Shown piece by piece: positions 1-7,857 of a stretch of 21,319 bases of DNA. The stretch spans positions 1 through 21,319 of the forward strand of contig JAFDET010000097.1 of assembly GCA_019310195.1 (NCBI GenBank), read 5' to 3'. Each line of letters opens with the position of its first letter. Positions within the stretch are counted from its first letter, which is position 1. This DNA is from Deltaproteobacteria bacterium. Its GTDB lineage: Bacteria > Myxococcota_A > UBA9160 > JAFDET01. The notes beneath the pieces were generated by a model. The model did not search any database, was not told the DNA's origin, and was given only the letters and a program-made list of their open reading frames with translations. A program made the position numbers and the translations under genes.

Positions 1-1014
1 GCGAAGAGCGTGCGCGCCCTCCGCGCGGCAGCCTCGCCCAGCGCGCGGCGGGCGTCGTCGTGCAACAAGCGCTCCCAGGCGGCGGCCAGCGCGTCCGGGT
101 CCTCTTCGACCACGAAGCCCGTCTCCCCGTCCGCCACGATCTCCGGCAATGCTCCGCGGCGCGTCACCACCGCGGGGATCGCACACGCGGCGGCCTCGAG
201 CACCGCACGGCACGTTCCATCGGTGCCGGGTACCAGCAGGGTGAACACGTCGATCGCTCGGATCGTCTCCAAGTAGTCGTCCCCTCGGTAGCCGGCGAAT
301 ACCACGCGATCTCCCAGCCCGCGGCGCCGCGCCGGGGCCTCGGCCACCGCCTCGCGGTGAGTGCCGCGGCCCACCACCAGCAGGCGCGCACGCGGGTCGC
401 GGGCGAAGAGCCGCTCGGCGGCGTCCAGCAGCAGATCGAAACGACGCCGAGGCTGCATCCGCGCCACGATGCCCACGATCCGGGGGCGCGGGCCGGAAGC
501 GCGCCAGATCCACGGCGCCGAAGCCGCCGGCCAGCGGCCGGCCGCCACGCAGCGCCGCGTTGCGCTGTGCCAGTCCCGGCGAGACGCACCACAGGCCGTC
601 GGTCCCCGGACCGAAGAGCCAGCGGTTCCAGGGCCGGTCCGCGATCGGCTCGGAGTGGGACAGCGTGCGCACCAGGCGCGCGCCGCTGCCGCGTCGCGCC
701 AACAGCGCCAGGGCGTGGTCCCGGGAGTGCCAGGCGTGCACCACGTCGAAGCGCTGCTCGGCCAGGTAGCGCACCAGGCGGCGCCCATCGCGACGGTCGC
801 GCCAGGGATGGAAGCCCCGGGCCGGCTCCAACACGAGCGATGGCGGGAAACCCGACGAGCGGGCGTGCTCCGCCACGCCGGCGCGGGGCCGCGGCGTCTC
901 GGGACAGGCCAGCGCCAGCTCGTGGCCGCGTTCGCGGAGCCCGAGGGCCAGCTGCAGCATGGGCTCGGCGGGCCCGGTCCACTTCCAGTCGCTGGTGATC
1001 TGGAGGATCTTCAC
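1..1014 (-). CDS. GT1-family (GT-B) glycosyltransferase, partial, with a frameshift
   Basis: Group 1 glycosyltransferase, probably adding a sugar to the LPS core or O-chain; donor and acceptor are unknown. The GTG at 1014 overlaps the upstream stop as GTGA. The N-terminal part reads KILQITSDWKWTGPAEP and continues as a normal acceptor domain to about FGAVDLARFRPAP. From about position 482 the homologous reading moves to another frame (RIVGIVARMQPRRRFDLLL, then LLVVGRGTHREAV), down to the nucleotide-sugar site PGTDGTCRAVLEAAA and GALPEIVADGETGFVV. Removing one C from the C5 run at 482-486 (minus-strand reading) joins the halves perfectly. The unshifted frame also stays open to the window edge, so an automatic caller would report one ORF with a nonsense C-terminus. 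The EX7E-type motif begins with Asp rather than Glu. The 3' end lies beyond position 1. The family is certain; the specificity is not. Confidence 0.8.
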   Translation of the reverse strand, partial: MKILQITSDWKWTGPAEPMLQLALGLRERGHELALACPETPRPRAGVAEHARSSGFPPSLVLEPARGFHPWRDRRDGRRLVRYLAEQRFDVVHAWHSRDHALALLARRGSGARLVRTLSHSEPIADRPWNRWLFGPGTDGLWCVSPGLAQRNAALRGGRPLAGGFGAVDLARFRPAPPDRGHRGADAASASFRSAAGRRRAALRPRPACAPAGGGPRHSPRGGGRGPGAAPRAGRSRGIRRLPRGRLLGDDPSDRRVHPAGTRHRWNVPCGARGRRVCDPRGGDAPRSIAGDRGGRGDGLRGRRGPGRAGRRLGALVARRRPPRAGRGCRAEGAHALR

Positions 1015-1826
1015 GCCGCGGGATCGACGGGCTGCACCCGAGCGGCCTTCCCCGACGCCGGCACACCCGTGTCGCCGCGTCGCTCCAGCTCCCACAACGT
1101 CGCGTACTTCAAGAACACGTGGAATGCCGTCGCGGCGGCGATGGCGAAGCCCGGGAAGCCGTCGCGAAAGCCCGCCTTCAGCAAGTAGCCGCGCAGGAAG
1201 CGCGCCGGCGGCCGCAGCAGCCAGTCGGACACCCGCGCCCGCCGGCCCTCGGCATGCAGGGCCCGCGCCTGGATGCGGCTGAAGTCCTGGATGCGCGCCA
1301 CCTGGTCCGCCAGGTCCCGGTAGCTGTAGTGCTCGAGCTCGCCGGGCAGGCGTTCCACCCGCCCCTCCACGCGCACCCGGCCGTGCGGATTCGTCCCCAC
1401 CCAGCGGCCGCCTTCGCGGCGGAACAGCCGCAGCTGCCAGTCGGGGTGGAAGTCCCCGTGGCGGATCCAGCGGCCCAGGTGGAAGGTCAGCCGGTCCAGC
1501 TCATAGCCGTCGGCGGCGTCGCCCTGCGCCAGCGCCGCGCAGATGGCGTCGCGCAGCCCGGAGCTCACCGCCTCGTCGGCATCCACCGCCAGCACCCAGT
1601 CGCAGCGCCCCTGGTCCAGCGCGAAGTTCTTCTGCTCGATGTTCCCGACGTAGGCTTGTGTGAAGACCCGGGCGCCCGCCTCACGGGCGATCGCCTCGGT
1701 GCGGTCGGAGCTGCGCTCATCCACCACCACGACCACGTCATCGGCGAACGCCACCGACTTCAGGCAGCGGGGCAGATCCCACTCCTCGTTGCAGGCGATG
1801 ATGCAGACGGTGAGGGGGAGGCTCAC
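1011..1826 (-). CDS. waaE: WaaE/KdtX-type family 2 glycosyltransferase (LPS inner core)
   Basis: 271-residue GT-A transferase of the WaaE/KdtX group, which adds a hexose to the inner-core heptose at the cytoplasmic face of the inner membrane. The N-terminus LTVCIIACNEEWDLPRCL and VVVVDERSSDRT form the nucleotide-binding fold. VLAVDADE is the DXD-type metal site. Also typical of the group are NFALDQGRCDW, WQLRLFRREGGRWVG and the C-terminal FLRGYLLKAGFRDGFPG. The start is GTG at 1826, giving a GTGA overlap with the rel stop. An apparent upstream extension to 2084 is only a shadow of rel. The stop overlaps the next transferase by the same GTGA pattern, so the three genes are probably translationally coupled. 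The exact sugar transferred is not visible from the sequence. Confidence 0.88.
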   Translation of the reverse strand: MSLPLTVCIIACNEEWDLPRCLKSVAFADDVVVVVDERSSDRTEAIAREAGARVFTQAYVGNIEQKNFALDQGRCDWVLAVDADEAVSSGLRDAICAALAQGDAADGYELDRLTFHLGRWIRHGDFHPDWQLRLFRREGGRWVGTNPHGRVRVEGRVERLPGELEHYSYRDLADQVARIQDFSRIQARALHAEGRRARVSDWLLRPPARFLRGYLLKAGFRDGFPGFAIAAATAFHVFLKYATLWELERRGDTGVPASGKAARVQPVDPAA

Positions 1827-3973
1827 GAGCGAAGCCGCTCGACGGAGAGCACGCCCCGGATCCGCTCGAGCTTCTTCATCACCGCGTTGAGCGTCTCCAC
1901 GTCGGAGACGGTCAGGTCGAAAGACTGCAGCGCCTTCTGGTCCTGCGTGGTGCTGACCCGCGCGCCCTCGATGTTGATGCCCGCCTCCGAGATGGTGTTG
2001 GTCACGCTGGCCAGCAGACCCGGCTTGTCCAGCGAATGCACCCGCACCTTGATGCGACGCGGAACCGTGGTCTTGGTGTCCCACTCCACGTCGACGCGCC
2101 GCTCCGGATCCAGTTCGAAGACCTTGCTGCAGTCCTTCAGATGGACGCTCACCCCCCGGCCCCGGGTGATGAAGCCGATCACTTCGTCCCCCGGAAGCGG
2201 GTTGCAGCAGCGGGCGAAGCGCACCAACACGTCACCCATGCCCGAGACCCGGATGCCGGAGCCGTCGGACGGCGCGCGCTCGCGCCGGAAGAAGCTGCGC
2301 CGCTTCGGCTTGGGCTCGGGCACGGCCTCCGCGTCCGGATCCAGCTTGCGCACCACCTGGGCGGCCGGTAAGCGGCCGTAGCCGATGCGCGAGAACAGCT
2401 CTTCCACCGAGCCCGCCGCGTCGCTGCGGGCCACCTCTTCGATGCCGCCGTCGCCCAGCAGCTTGGTCAGGTTGAGACCCGCGCGGCGCAGCTCGCGCTC
2501 CAGGATCTGACGACCCAGCTCGCGGCTGCGCGCCTGCTCGGCGCCCCGGATCGAGTGCCGGATCTTGCTGCGGGCCTTGCCCGAGACCGCGAACTCGAGC
2601 CAGTCCTTGCGGGGATGCTGGCTCTTGCTGGTGATGATCTCCACGGTGTCTCCGTTCTGGAGCACGTGGCGCAGGGGAACCATGCGTCCGTTCACCCGGG
2701 CGCCGCCGCAGTGGTCGCCCACCTCGCTGTGGATCGCGTAGGCAAAGTCCACGGGCGTGGCGCCTCGCGGCAGGGTGATGACGTCCCCGCCCGGCGTGAA
2801 CACGAACACGTCGTCGGGGAACAGGTCGACCTTGACCGTGTCCAGGAACTCGTGGGGATCCTGGAGGTCTCGCTGCCACTCCAGGAGCTGGCGCAGCCAC
2901 GCGAAACGGCGCGTGTCCTCTTCGTCGTGGACGATGCGGCCTTCCTTGTACTTCCAGTGGGCCGCGATGCCCAGCTCCGCCTGGTCGTGCATCTCGCGCG
3001 TGCGGATCTGCATCTCCATGCGCTCGCCGTAGGGACCGATCACCGTGGTGTGCAGCGACTGGTAGCCGTTGCTCTTGGCCAGGGCGACGTAGTCCTTGAA
3101 ACGGCCGGGGACCGGGCGCCACAGATCGTGCACCAGGCCCAACGCCTCGTAGACGCTGCTCTTCGGGGCCGCGATGACCATGCGGAAGGCGATCACGTCG
3201 TAGATCTGGTCCAGGGTGAGGCCCTGGCTCTCCATCTTCTTGTGAATGGACGCCAGGTCCTTGACCCGACCCGACACCTCGGCCCCGATGCCCGCGTCGC
3301 CGAGCTTGGCCGAGAGGATCCCGATCACCTCCTCGATGTACTCCTCGCGCTCCTTGCGGCTGGTGGTGAGCTGGCGCTCCAGCTCCTCCACGACGGCCGG
3401 CCGCAGGGTGCGGAAGGCCAGGTCCTCGAGCTCCTGCTTCATCCAATGGATGCCCAGGCGCTGGGCCAGGGGCACGTAGATGTCCATCGTCTCCTGGGCC
3501 ACCCGCCGCCCCGCGTCTTCGCTCATGTACGTGACGGTGCGCATGTTGTGCAGGCGGTCGGCCAGCTTGATGAGCAGGATGCGGATGTCCTTGGACATGG
3601 CCAGCAGCATCTTGCGGAAGTTCTCGGCCTGGCGTTCGCGCGTGGACTTGAACTCGATGCGCGCGATCTTGGTGAGGCCCTCCACCAGGAAGGTCACCTC
3701 GGAGCCGCACAAGCGGTCGAGCTCCTCGCTGGTGGTGAGGGTGTCTTCGAGGGTGTCGTGCAGCAGGGCGGCGGCGACGCAGACCGCATCGAGGCGCATC
3801 TCGGTGAGGATCCCGGCCACCTCCAGGGGATGAACCAGGTACGGCTCACCCGAGAGACGTTCCTGCCCCTCGTGGACCTTGGCCGAGAAGACGTAGGCCC
3901 GCTGCAAGAGCTCCGCGTCGGCCTGGGGGTCGTATTCCAGGACGCGGTCGAGGATGTCGTTGAAGCGGAACAC
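1823..3973 (-). CDS. rel: Bifunctional (p)ppGpp synthetase/hydrolase (Rel/SpoT family)
   Basis: 716-residue long RSH enzyme that makes and degrades the alarmone (p)ppGpp. The N-terminal HD hydrolase domain is intact: LVHPLEV (His48), HDTLED at 72-77 and IKLADRLHNMRT near 135-146. The synthetase domain has GRVKDLASIHKKM (235-247), the RFKD loop motif at 291-294 typical of bifunctional rather than RelA-only enzymes, NGYQSLHTT (302-310) and AAHWKYKEG (337-345). A TGS domain follows (VFVFTPGGDVITLPRGATP), and the C-terminal ACT domain ends in IRGVLSVERLRS. The start is GTG at 3973, with GGAG/GGGGAG-like ribosome-binding bases just upstream. It lies 91 bases after gmk; rpoZ, which often sits between these two genes, is absent. 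The stop is coupled to the waaE-like gene by GTGA. Confidence 0.96.
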   Translation of the reverse strand: MFRFNDILDRVLEYDPQADAELLQRAYVFSAKVHEGQERLSGEPYLVHPLEVAGILTEMRLDAVCVAAALLHDTLEDTLTTSEELDRLCGSEVTFLVEGLTKIARIEFKSTRERQAENFRKMLLAMSKDIRILLIKLADRLHNMRTVTYMSEDAGRRVAQETMDIYVPLAQRLGIHWMKQELEDLAFRTLRPAVVEELERQLTTSRKEREEYIEEVIGILSAKLGDAGIGAEVSGRVKDLASIHKKMESQGLTLDQIYDVIAFRMVIAAPKSSVYEALGLVHDLWRPVPGRFKDYVALAKSNGYQSLHTTVIGPYGERMEMQIRTREMHDQAELGIAAHWKYKEGRIVHDEEDTRRFAWLRQLLEWQRDLQDPHEFLDTVKVDLFPDDVFVFTPGGDVITLPRGATPVDFAYAIHSEVGDHCGGARVNGRMVPLRHVLQNGDTVEIITSKSQHPRKDWLEFAVSGKARSKIRHSIRGAEQARSRELGRQILERELRRAGLNLTKLLGDGGIEEVARSDAAGSVEELFSRIGYGRLPAAQVVRKLDPDAEAVPEPKPKRRSFFRRERAPSDGSGIRVSGMGDVLVRFARCCNPLPGDEVIGFITRGRGVSVHLKDCSKVFELDPERRVDVEWDTKTTVPRRIKVRVHSLDKPGLLASVTNTISEAGINIEGARVSTTQDQKALQSFDLTVSDVETLNAVMKKLERIRGVLSVERLRS

Positions 3974-3998
3974 GCGCTCCCCAATTCTCCTTTGAAAA

Positions 3999-4008
3999 CA
4001 AGCGCTTG
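3999..4008. promoter_or_regulatory. Perfect 10-bp palindrome upstream of rel
   Basis: CAAGCGCTTG lies in the 91-base gmk-rel gap, about 26 bases upstream of the rel start, and is flanked by CCTTT on one side and AAAGG on the other. The shape (AAnCGnTT core) resembles operators of LacI-type regulators, and it falls in one of the few gaps of an otherwise overlapping run. A chance palindrome or a minor RNA hairpin is equally possible. Confidence 0.22.
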
Positions 4009-4064
4009 GAAAGGATAGGCAGGCCCGGCCCCGGCCGCCAGCAGGCGCCCCAAAAGCGCTGCAC

Positions 4065-4712
4065 CTACCGCAGGTTGTCGAATCCCGGGCCGAGCCGCTC
4101 GAGCGCCGCCTCGCGGCCGTAGCGCGTCCGAGCGTCGGCCGTGTCGCCGCGGCGCTCGGCGTCGAGGACCCCGTGGACGGCGGAGAGGGTCTCCTCCAGG
4201 TCGTCGTTGACGACCGCGTAGTCGAACTCGCGCACCGCCAGGATCTCGCGCCTCGCGATGGTGAGACGCCGCTCGACGACCTCGTCCGCGTCGGTGCCGC
4301 GCGTGCGCAGGCGCCGCTCCAGCTCCTCCCAGGAGGGCGGCAACAGAAAGATCAGGCGCGCGTCGTCGCGCCGGGCGCGGATCTGCGCCGCACCCTGGAC
4401 CTCGATCTCCAACAGGACGTCCACGCCCCGGGCCAGACTCGCGTCCAGCTCACGCGACGAGGTCCCGTAGAGGTTGCCGCCGTACTCCGCCCACTCCAGG
4501 AAGACGTCCTGCTCCTCGAGGCCCCGGAACGCCTTCTCGGACACGAAGTGGTAATGAACGCCGTCGATTTCGCCCTGCCTGGGGGCCCGGGTGGTGTGGG
4601 AGACGGAGTGCACCAGCTCGGGGTCGGCGTCCACCAGCGCACGGCACACGGTGGTCTTACCGGTGCCCGACGGCGCGGCGACCACGAAGGGGATCCCCCG
4701 GCGCCGGCTCAC
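4065..4712 (-). CDS. gmk: Guanylate kinase
   Basis: 215-residue cytoplasmic kinase converting GMP to GDP with ATP. The P-loop APSGTGKTT is at 13-21, followed by the GMP-binding region SHTTRAPRQGEIDGVHYHF and the YGGNLYGTS block. LLEIEVQGAAQIR contains the conserved EVQG core, and RLTIARREI the lid/base contacts. The length matches the family (about 205-215). The start is GTG at 4712, overlapping the remA stop as GTGA. The yicC-remA-gmk order is a widespread conserved cluster. Confidence 0.96.
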   Translation of the reverse strand: MSRRRGIPFVVAAPSGTGKTTVCRALVDADPELVHSVSHTTRAPRQGEIDGVHYHFVSEKAFRGLEEQDVFLEWAEYGGNLYGTSSRELDASLARGVDVLLEIEVQGAAQIRARRDDARLIFLLPPSWEELERRLRTRGTDADEVVERRLTIARREILAVREFDYAVVNDDLEETLSAVHGVLDAERRGDTADARTRYGREAALERLGPGFDNLR

Positions 4713-5002
4713 CGCGTGCCGTCCTCGGGCTCGGCACCCTCGGGCGTCAGGCGTCCCGCCACGGTTTCGGGGTTCAGGGCCGAGAGGATCACGTGGTCGC
4801 TGTCGGTCACCAGGATCGAGCGCGTGCGGCGGCCCTGGGTGGCATCGATCAGCTTGCCCCGGCTCGATGCCTCTTCGCGCAGGCGCTTCATGGGCGCCGA
4901 CTGAGGCGACACGATGCAGACCACGCGCGAGGCCAGGATCAGGTTGCCGTAGCCGATGTTGAGCAGTCGCGGGCGGGAGCGATCGGCCGCGCCGTCATTC
5001 AA
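4709..5002 (-). CDS. remA: RemA-like regulator (DUF370)
   Basis: 97-residue protein of the RemA/DUF370 family. In Bacillus RemA is a DNA-binding activator of matrix genes; its role in diderms is largely unknown. The diagnostic part is LLNIGYGNLILASRVVCIV, then SAPMKRLREEA, GKLIDATQGRRTRSI and LVTDSDHVILSALNPETV. The C-terminal tail TPEGAEPEDGTR is extra and acidic. The best start in frame is TTG at 5002, which overlaps the yicC stop by 8 bases; the nearby ATG at 4998 is in another frame. It is embedded between yicC and gmk, as in many genomes. The family is firm; the function here is unproven. Confidence 0.9.
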   Translation of the reverse strand: MNDGAADRSRPRLLNIGYGNLILASRVVCIVSPQSAPMKRLREEASSRGKLIDATQGRRTRSILVTDSDHVILSALNPETVAGRLTPEGAEPEDGTR

Positions 5003-5885
5003 CGTTCTGAACCTGCTCGCGCACGCGCTCCAGCTCGGTCTTCAGCTCGACGACACGGTGCGCGATGGGCGCATCACTGCCCTTGGAGCCGACGGTGTTG
5101 GCCTCGCGGCCCAGCTCCTGGAGCAGGAAGTCCAGCCGGCGACCGACCGGTTGGCCCGGCCCGGCCGCGTCCAGCGAGGCGCGGAACTGGTCCACATGGC
5201 TGCGCAGGCGCACGATCTCCTCGGTGATGTCCATGCGGTCGGCCGCCAGCACGATCTCCTGGAGCAGGCGGCCCTCGTCGCGCACGCCCGTCTCCTGGGC
5301 CAGGGCCTCGGCGCGCTTTCCCAGGCGCTCGCGCACGTGCTCCTGCACGTCGTCGGCGCGTCCCGCCAGCTCCTCGGCCAGCTCCGCGATCCGGTCCAGG
5401 CGCCCGCGGATCTCGCGCTCCAGAGCTTCGCCTTCGGTGCGGCGCATGCCGGCGGCCTGCTCCAGGGCCACGTCGGCGTGACGGAACAGCGCCTCACGCA
5501 GCGCCTCGCGCGGAAGCTCGTGCTCCACGAGGCGCGCCACGCCGGGCAGGCCGAGCACGTCATCCACATCGAGATCGCCGGAGAGCCCGTGACGCTCGCG
5601 CAACGTGGCCGCCGCCTCCAGGTAGCGCGCCACCGCCTCGAGATCGACCTCCACGTCCTGTGCGGTTCCGCCGGCCGACGGCATCTGCACCGAGAGGTCC
5701 ACCTTGCCGCGGTCGAAGCGGCTCTGCACCCGCGTCCGCAGCTCCGCCTCGAACGCGGCCAGCGGCCGGGGAAGCCGCACCCGCACGTCCAGGTAGCGGT
5801 GATTCACCGAGCGCACTTCGACGTCGAAGGCGGCCCCCTCCACCTCGAACCGATCCCGTCCGAACCCGGTCATGCTGAAGATCAC
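4995..5885 (-). CDS. yicC: YicC family endoribonuclease-like protein
   Basis: 296-residue YicC protein. The family is linked to RNA turnover, and E. coli YicC has been reported as an endoribonuclease. The N-terminus is the family signature IFSMTGFGR, followed by VEVRSVNHRYLDVRVRLPR and RTRVQSRFDRGKVDLSV. The C-terminal DUF1732 part has LLQEIVLAADRMDITEEI, RLRSHVDQF, GRRLDFLLQELGREANT and GSKGSDAPIAHRVVELKTE. The GTG at 5885 overlaps the heptose kinase stop as GTGA and fits the usual N-terminal length. Upstream open frame as far as 7088 is a shadow of the neighbouring genes. Confidence 0.94.
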   Translation of the reverse strand: MIFSMTGFGRDRFEVEGAAFDVEVRSVNHRYLDVRVRLPRPLAAFEAELRTRVQSRFDRGKVDLSVQMPSAGGTAQDVEVDLEAVARYLEAAATLRERHGLSGDLDVDDVLGLPGVARLVEHELPREALREALFRHADVALEQAAGMRRTEGEALEREIRGRLDRIAELAEELAGRADDVQEHVRERLGKRAEALAQETGVRDEGRLLQEIVLAADRMDITEEIVRLRSHVDQFRASLDAAGPGQPVGRRLDFLLQELGREANTVGSKGSDAPIAHRVVELKTELERVREQVQNVE

Positions 5886-6892
5886 CGCTGGGCCTCCGCG
5901 GCCTCGATGGCGGCAGGCAGGAGTGCCTTCACCTCTCCGGGCGTGGCGGTGGCCGTCCCCACCTTGCCCAGCACCACGCCGGCCGCCGCGTTGGCGATCA
6001 CCGCCGCCTCCAGCAGCGAGCCGCCGGCGCGCAGCGCCAGCACCAGCGTCGCAATCGTGGTATCGCCCGCACCCTGCACATCGAAGACCTCTCGCGCCGC
6101 GGTGCGCACGTCCACGCCCGGCGCGTCGCCCTCGAACACGGTCATGCCCGACGATCCCCGGGTTACGACGAAGTCCGCTTCGCCCAGCTCCTCGCGCAGC
6201 GCCGCCACCGCGCGCGCCAGATCCTCGGGGCTGCGGATGCGCACTCCCGAGAGCACCTCCGTCTCGCGCAGGTTGGGCTTCACCAGCGTGGCGCCGCGAT
6301 AGGGTGCCAGGCTGTGCTTGGGATCGACGGCGATGGGCACCTCGGCCGCGTTGAGCAGATCCATGGCGCCGCGGATCACGCTCTCGGAGAGGACGCCCTT
6401 GGCGTAGTCCTCGAAGATCACGCCGTCGACGAAGGGCAGCGTCGATTCGATCTGACGCAGCAGGCGCCGGGCGTCCTCGGCGGAGACCTCGTCCTCGTTC
6501 TCCCGGTCGAAGCGCAGCAGCTGTTGGTTGCGCGCCACGAGCCGGGTCTTGCGGGTGGTGGGGCGTCCCTCCAGCGCCACCAGGCCACCCGGGTCCACGC
6601 CCAGGGCCTTGAGCAGGTCGGCCACGCGGCGGCCTACACCGTCGTCGCCGATCACGGCGCAGAGGTGGCAACGCCCACCCAGCGCCACCACGTTGCGCAC
6701 CACGTTGCCCGCTCCGCCCAGGGCCTCGGACTCGCGCGCCACGTGCACGACGGGCACCGGGGCCTCGGGACTGATGCGCTCCGCGTCGCCCCACAGGTAC
6801 TCGTCCAACATCACGTCGCCCACGACCAGCAACGAGACGCCGTCGAAGGCATCCACCAGTGCCGCCAGGCGAGCTTCCTCGAGTCCGTTCAC
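5882..6892 (-). CDS. rfaE1: D-glycero-beta-D-manno-heptose-7-phosphate kinase (RfaE domain I)
   Basis: 336-residue PfkB-type sugar kinase that phosphorylates heptose 7-phosphate at C1 in ADP-heptose synthesis for the LPS inner core. Visible are LLVVGDVMLDEYLWGDAERI, SPEAPVPVV, GGAGNVVRNVVALGG (59-73), KTRLVARNQQLLRFDRE, VDPKHSLAPYRGATLVKPN and the catalytic GAGDTTIAT near the C-terminus. The protein ends after the kinase domain, so the nucleotidyltransferase half of E. coli HldE must be encoded elsewhere. Start GTG at 6892 and stop TGA at 5882 both take part in GTGA overlaps. It sits beside the heptosyltransferase genes that would use its product. Confidence 0.94.
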   Translation of the reverse strand: MNGLEEARLAALVDAFDGVSLLVVGDVMLDEYLWGDAERISPEAPVPVVHVARESEALGGAGNVVRNVVALGGRCHLCAVIGDDGVGRRVADLLKALGVDPGGLVALEGRPTTRKTRLVARNQQLLRFDRENEDEVSAEDARRLLRQIESTLPFVDGVIFEDYAKGVLSESVIRGAMDLLNAAEVPIAVDPKHSLAPYRGATLVKPNLRETEVLSGVRIRSPEDLARAVAALREELGEADFVVTRGSSGMTVFEGDAPGVDVRTAAREVFDVQGAGDTTIATLVLALRAGGSLLEAAVIANAAAGVVLGKVGTATATPGEVKALLPAAIEAAEAQR

Positions 6893-7857
6893 GCCGTGTC
6901 TCCTCCATCCCGAGCCAGGCCCGCACCGGCGGGGCAGCCGCGCAAGTGCCACCAGAGCACCGCCGAACGGCTTCGCCAGCGCTCGCGCCCGGCGTGCGAC
7001 CAGACGGCCCCGGGGAGCAGCACCAGCGCGTAGAGAGCGGACTTGGCGAAGCGCAGGGCACGCACCACCGCCGCCTGGACCGCGCCACGCCGCTTGCGAA
7101 AGAAGCGGTACAGCGAGCGATGGTACTCGATGCGCGTGCGCGCCGGCACGCGCTTCTTGGTGGTGGCGCCGTGCACGTGAATCACGCGGGTATCGGGAAG
7201 ATGCACCACGCGCCAGCCCGCCTCGCGGATCCGCCAGCACCAGTCGGTCTCCTCGAGGAAGAAGAAGTAGTCCTCGGGCATGAGGCCGACCTGATCGAGC
7301 ACGTCGCGACGCACGAAGAGGCACGCACCCAGCACGGCCTCCACGTCAACGGGTCCATCGTGCTCGTAGCGCTTGGAAGGGAAGCGCCGGGGCAGCAGCG
7401 TCTCCAGCAGCCCCTTGGGCAGCAGCTCCGTAGCCAGGCTGGGGTAGTTGTGCACCGAGTTCTGCTTGGAACCGTCCGGGTTCAGGAGCTGGGGGCCGAC
7501 GACCCCCACGTCCGGGTGCTCGTCCAGGAAACGCACGCAACGCTCCAGCGCACCCGGCAGCACCTCGGTGTCGTTGTTGAGCAGCAGCGCGTGGCGCCCG
7601 GCGATCTTGGCCAGAGCCACGTTGTTGCCGGCCGCGAAGCCCACATTGCGCGGCAGCGCGATCACTTGCAGCCAGGGGAAGCGCTCGCGAACGGCGTCGG
7701 GCGTACCGTCGCCCGACCCGTTGTCCACGACGAAGACCTCGATCTCGATGCGGCCGGGCTCGCGACGCGCGCGCACGTGGCGGTCCAGGGACTCGAGGCA
7801 GGCGAAGAGCAGGTCCCGCGCGCGCCAGGAGACGATCACGACCGAGAGGTCGATCAC
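6889..7857 (-). CDS. Family 2 glycosyltransferase (WbbL/rhamnosyltransferase-like)
   Basis: 322-residue GT-A glycosyltransferase. LSVVIVSWRARDLLFACL and VFVVDNGSGDGTPDAV form the nucleotide fold; NVGFAAGNNVAL and LLNNDTEVLPGAL give the metal site; DYFFFLEETDWCWR is the acceptor/catalytic block seen in WbbL-type rhamnosyltransferases. The C-terminus is basic and amphipathic (RFFRKRRGAVQ, then FAKSALYALVLLPGAVW), suggesting membrane association. Start GTG at 7857 overlaps the waaF stop (GTGA), and the stop overlaps the kinase start the same way. The donor sugar cannot be read from the sequence; the neighbours suggest the LPS core. Confidence 0.87.
   Translation of the reverse strand: MIDLSVVIVSWRARDLLFACLESLDRHVRARREPGRIEIEVFVVDNGSGDGTPDAVRERFPWLQVIALPRNVGFAAGNNVALAKIAGRHALLLNNDTEVLPGALERCVRFLDEHPDVGVVGPQLLNPDGSKQNSVHNYPSLATELLPKGLLETLLPRRFPSKRYEHDGPVDVEAVLGACLFVRRDVLDQVGLMPEDYFFFLEETDWCWRIREAGWRVVHLPDTRVIHVHGATTKKRVPARTRIEYHRSLYRFFRKRRGAVQAAVVRALRFAKSALYALVLLPGAVWSHAGRERWRSRSAVLWWHLRGCPAGAGLARDGGDTA

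Noticed and set aside
2555..4018. Long plus-strand ORF (487 codons) opposite rel
   Set aside because: Shadow of rel caused by high third-position GC; low-complexity composition and no recognisable domain.
4956..6302. Plus-strand ORF opposite yicC and the heptose kinase
   Set aside because: Antisense shadow of two well-supported genes.
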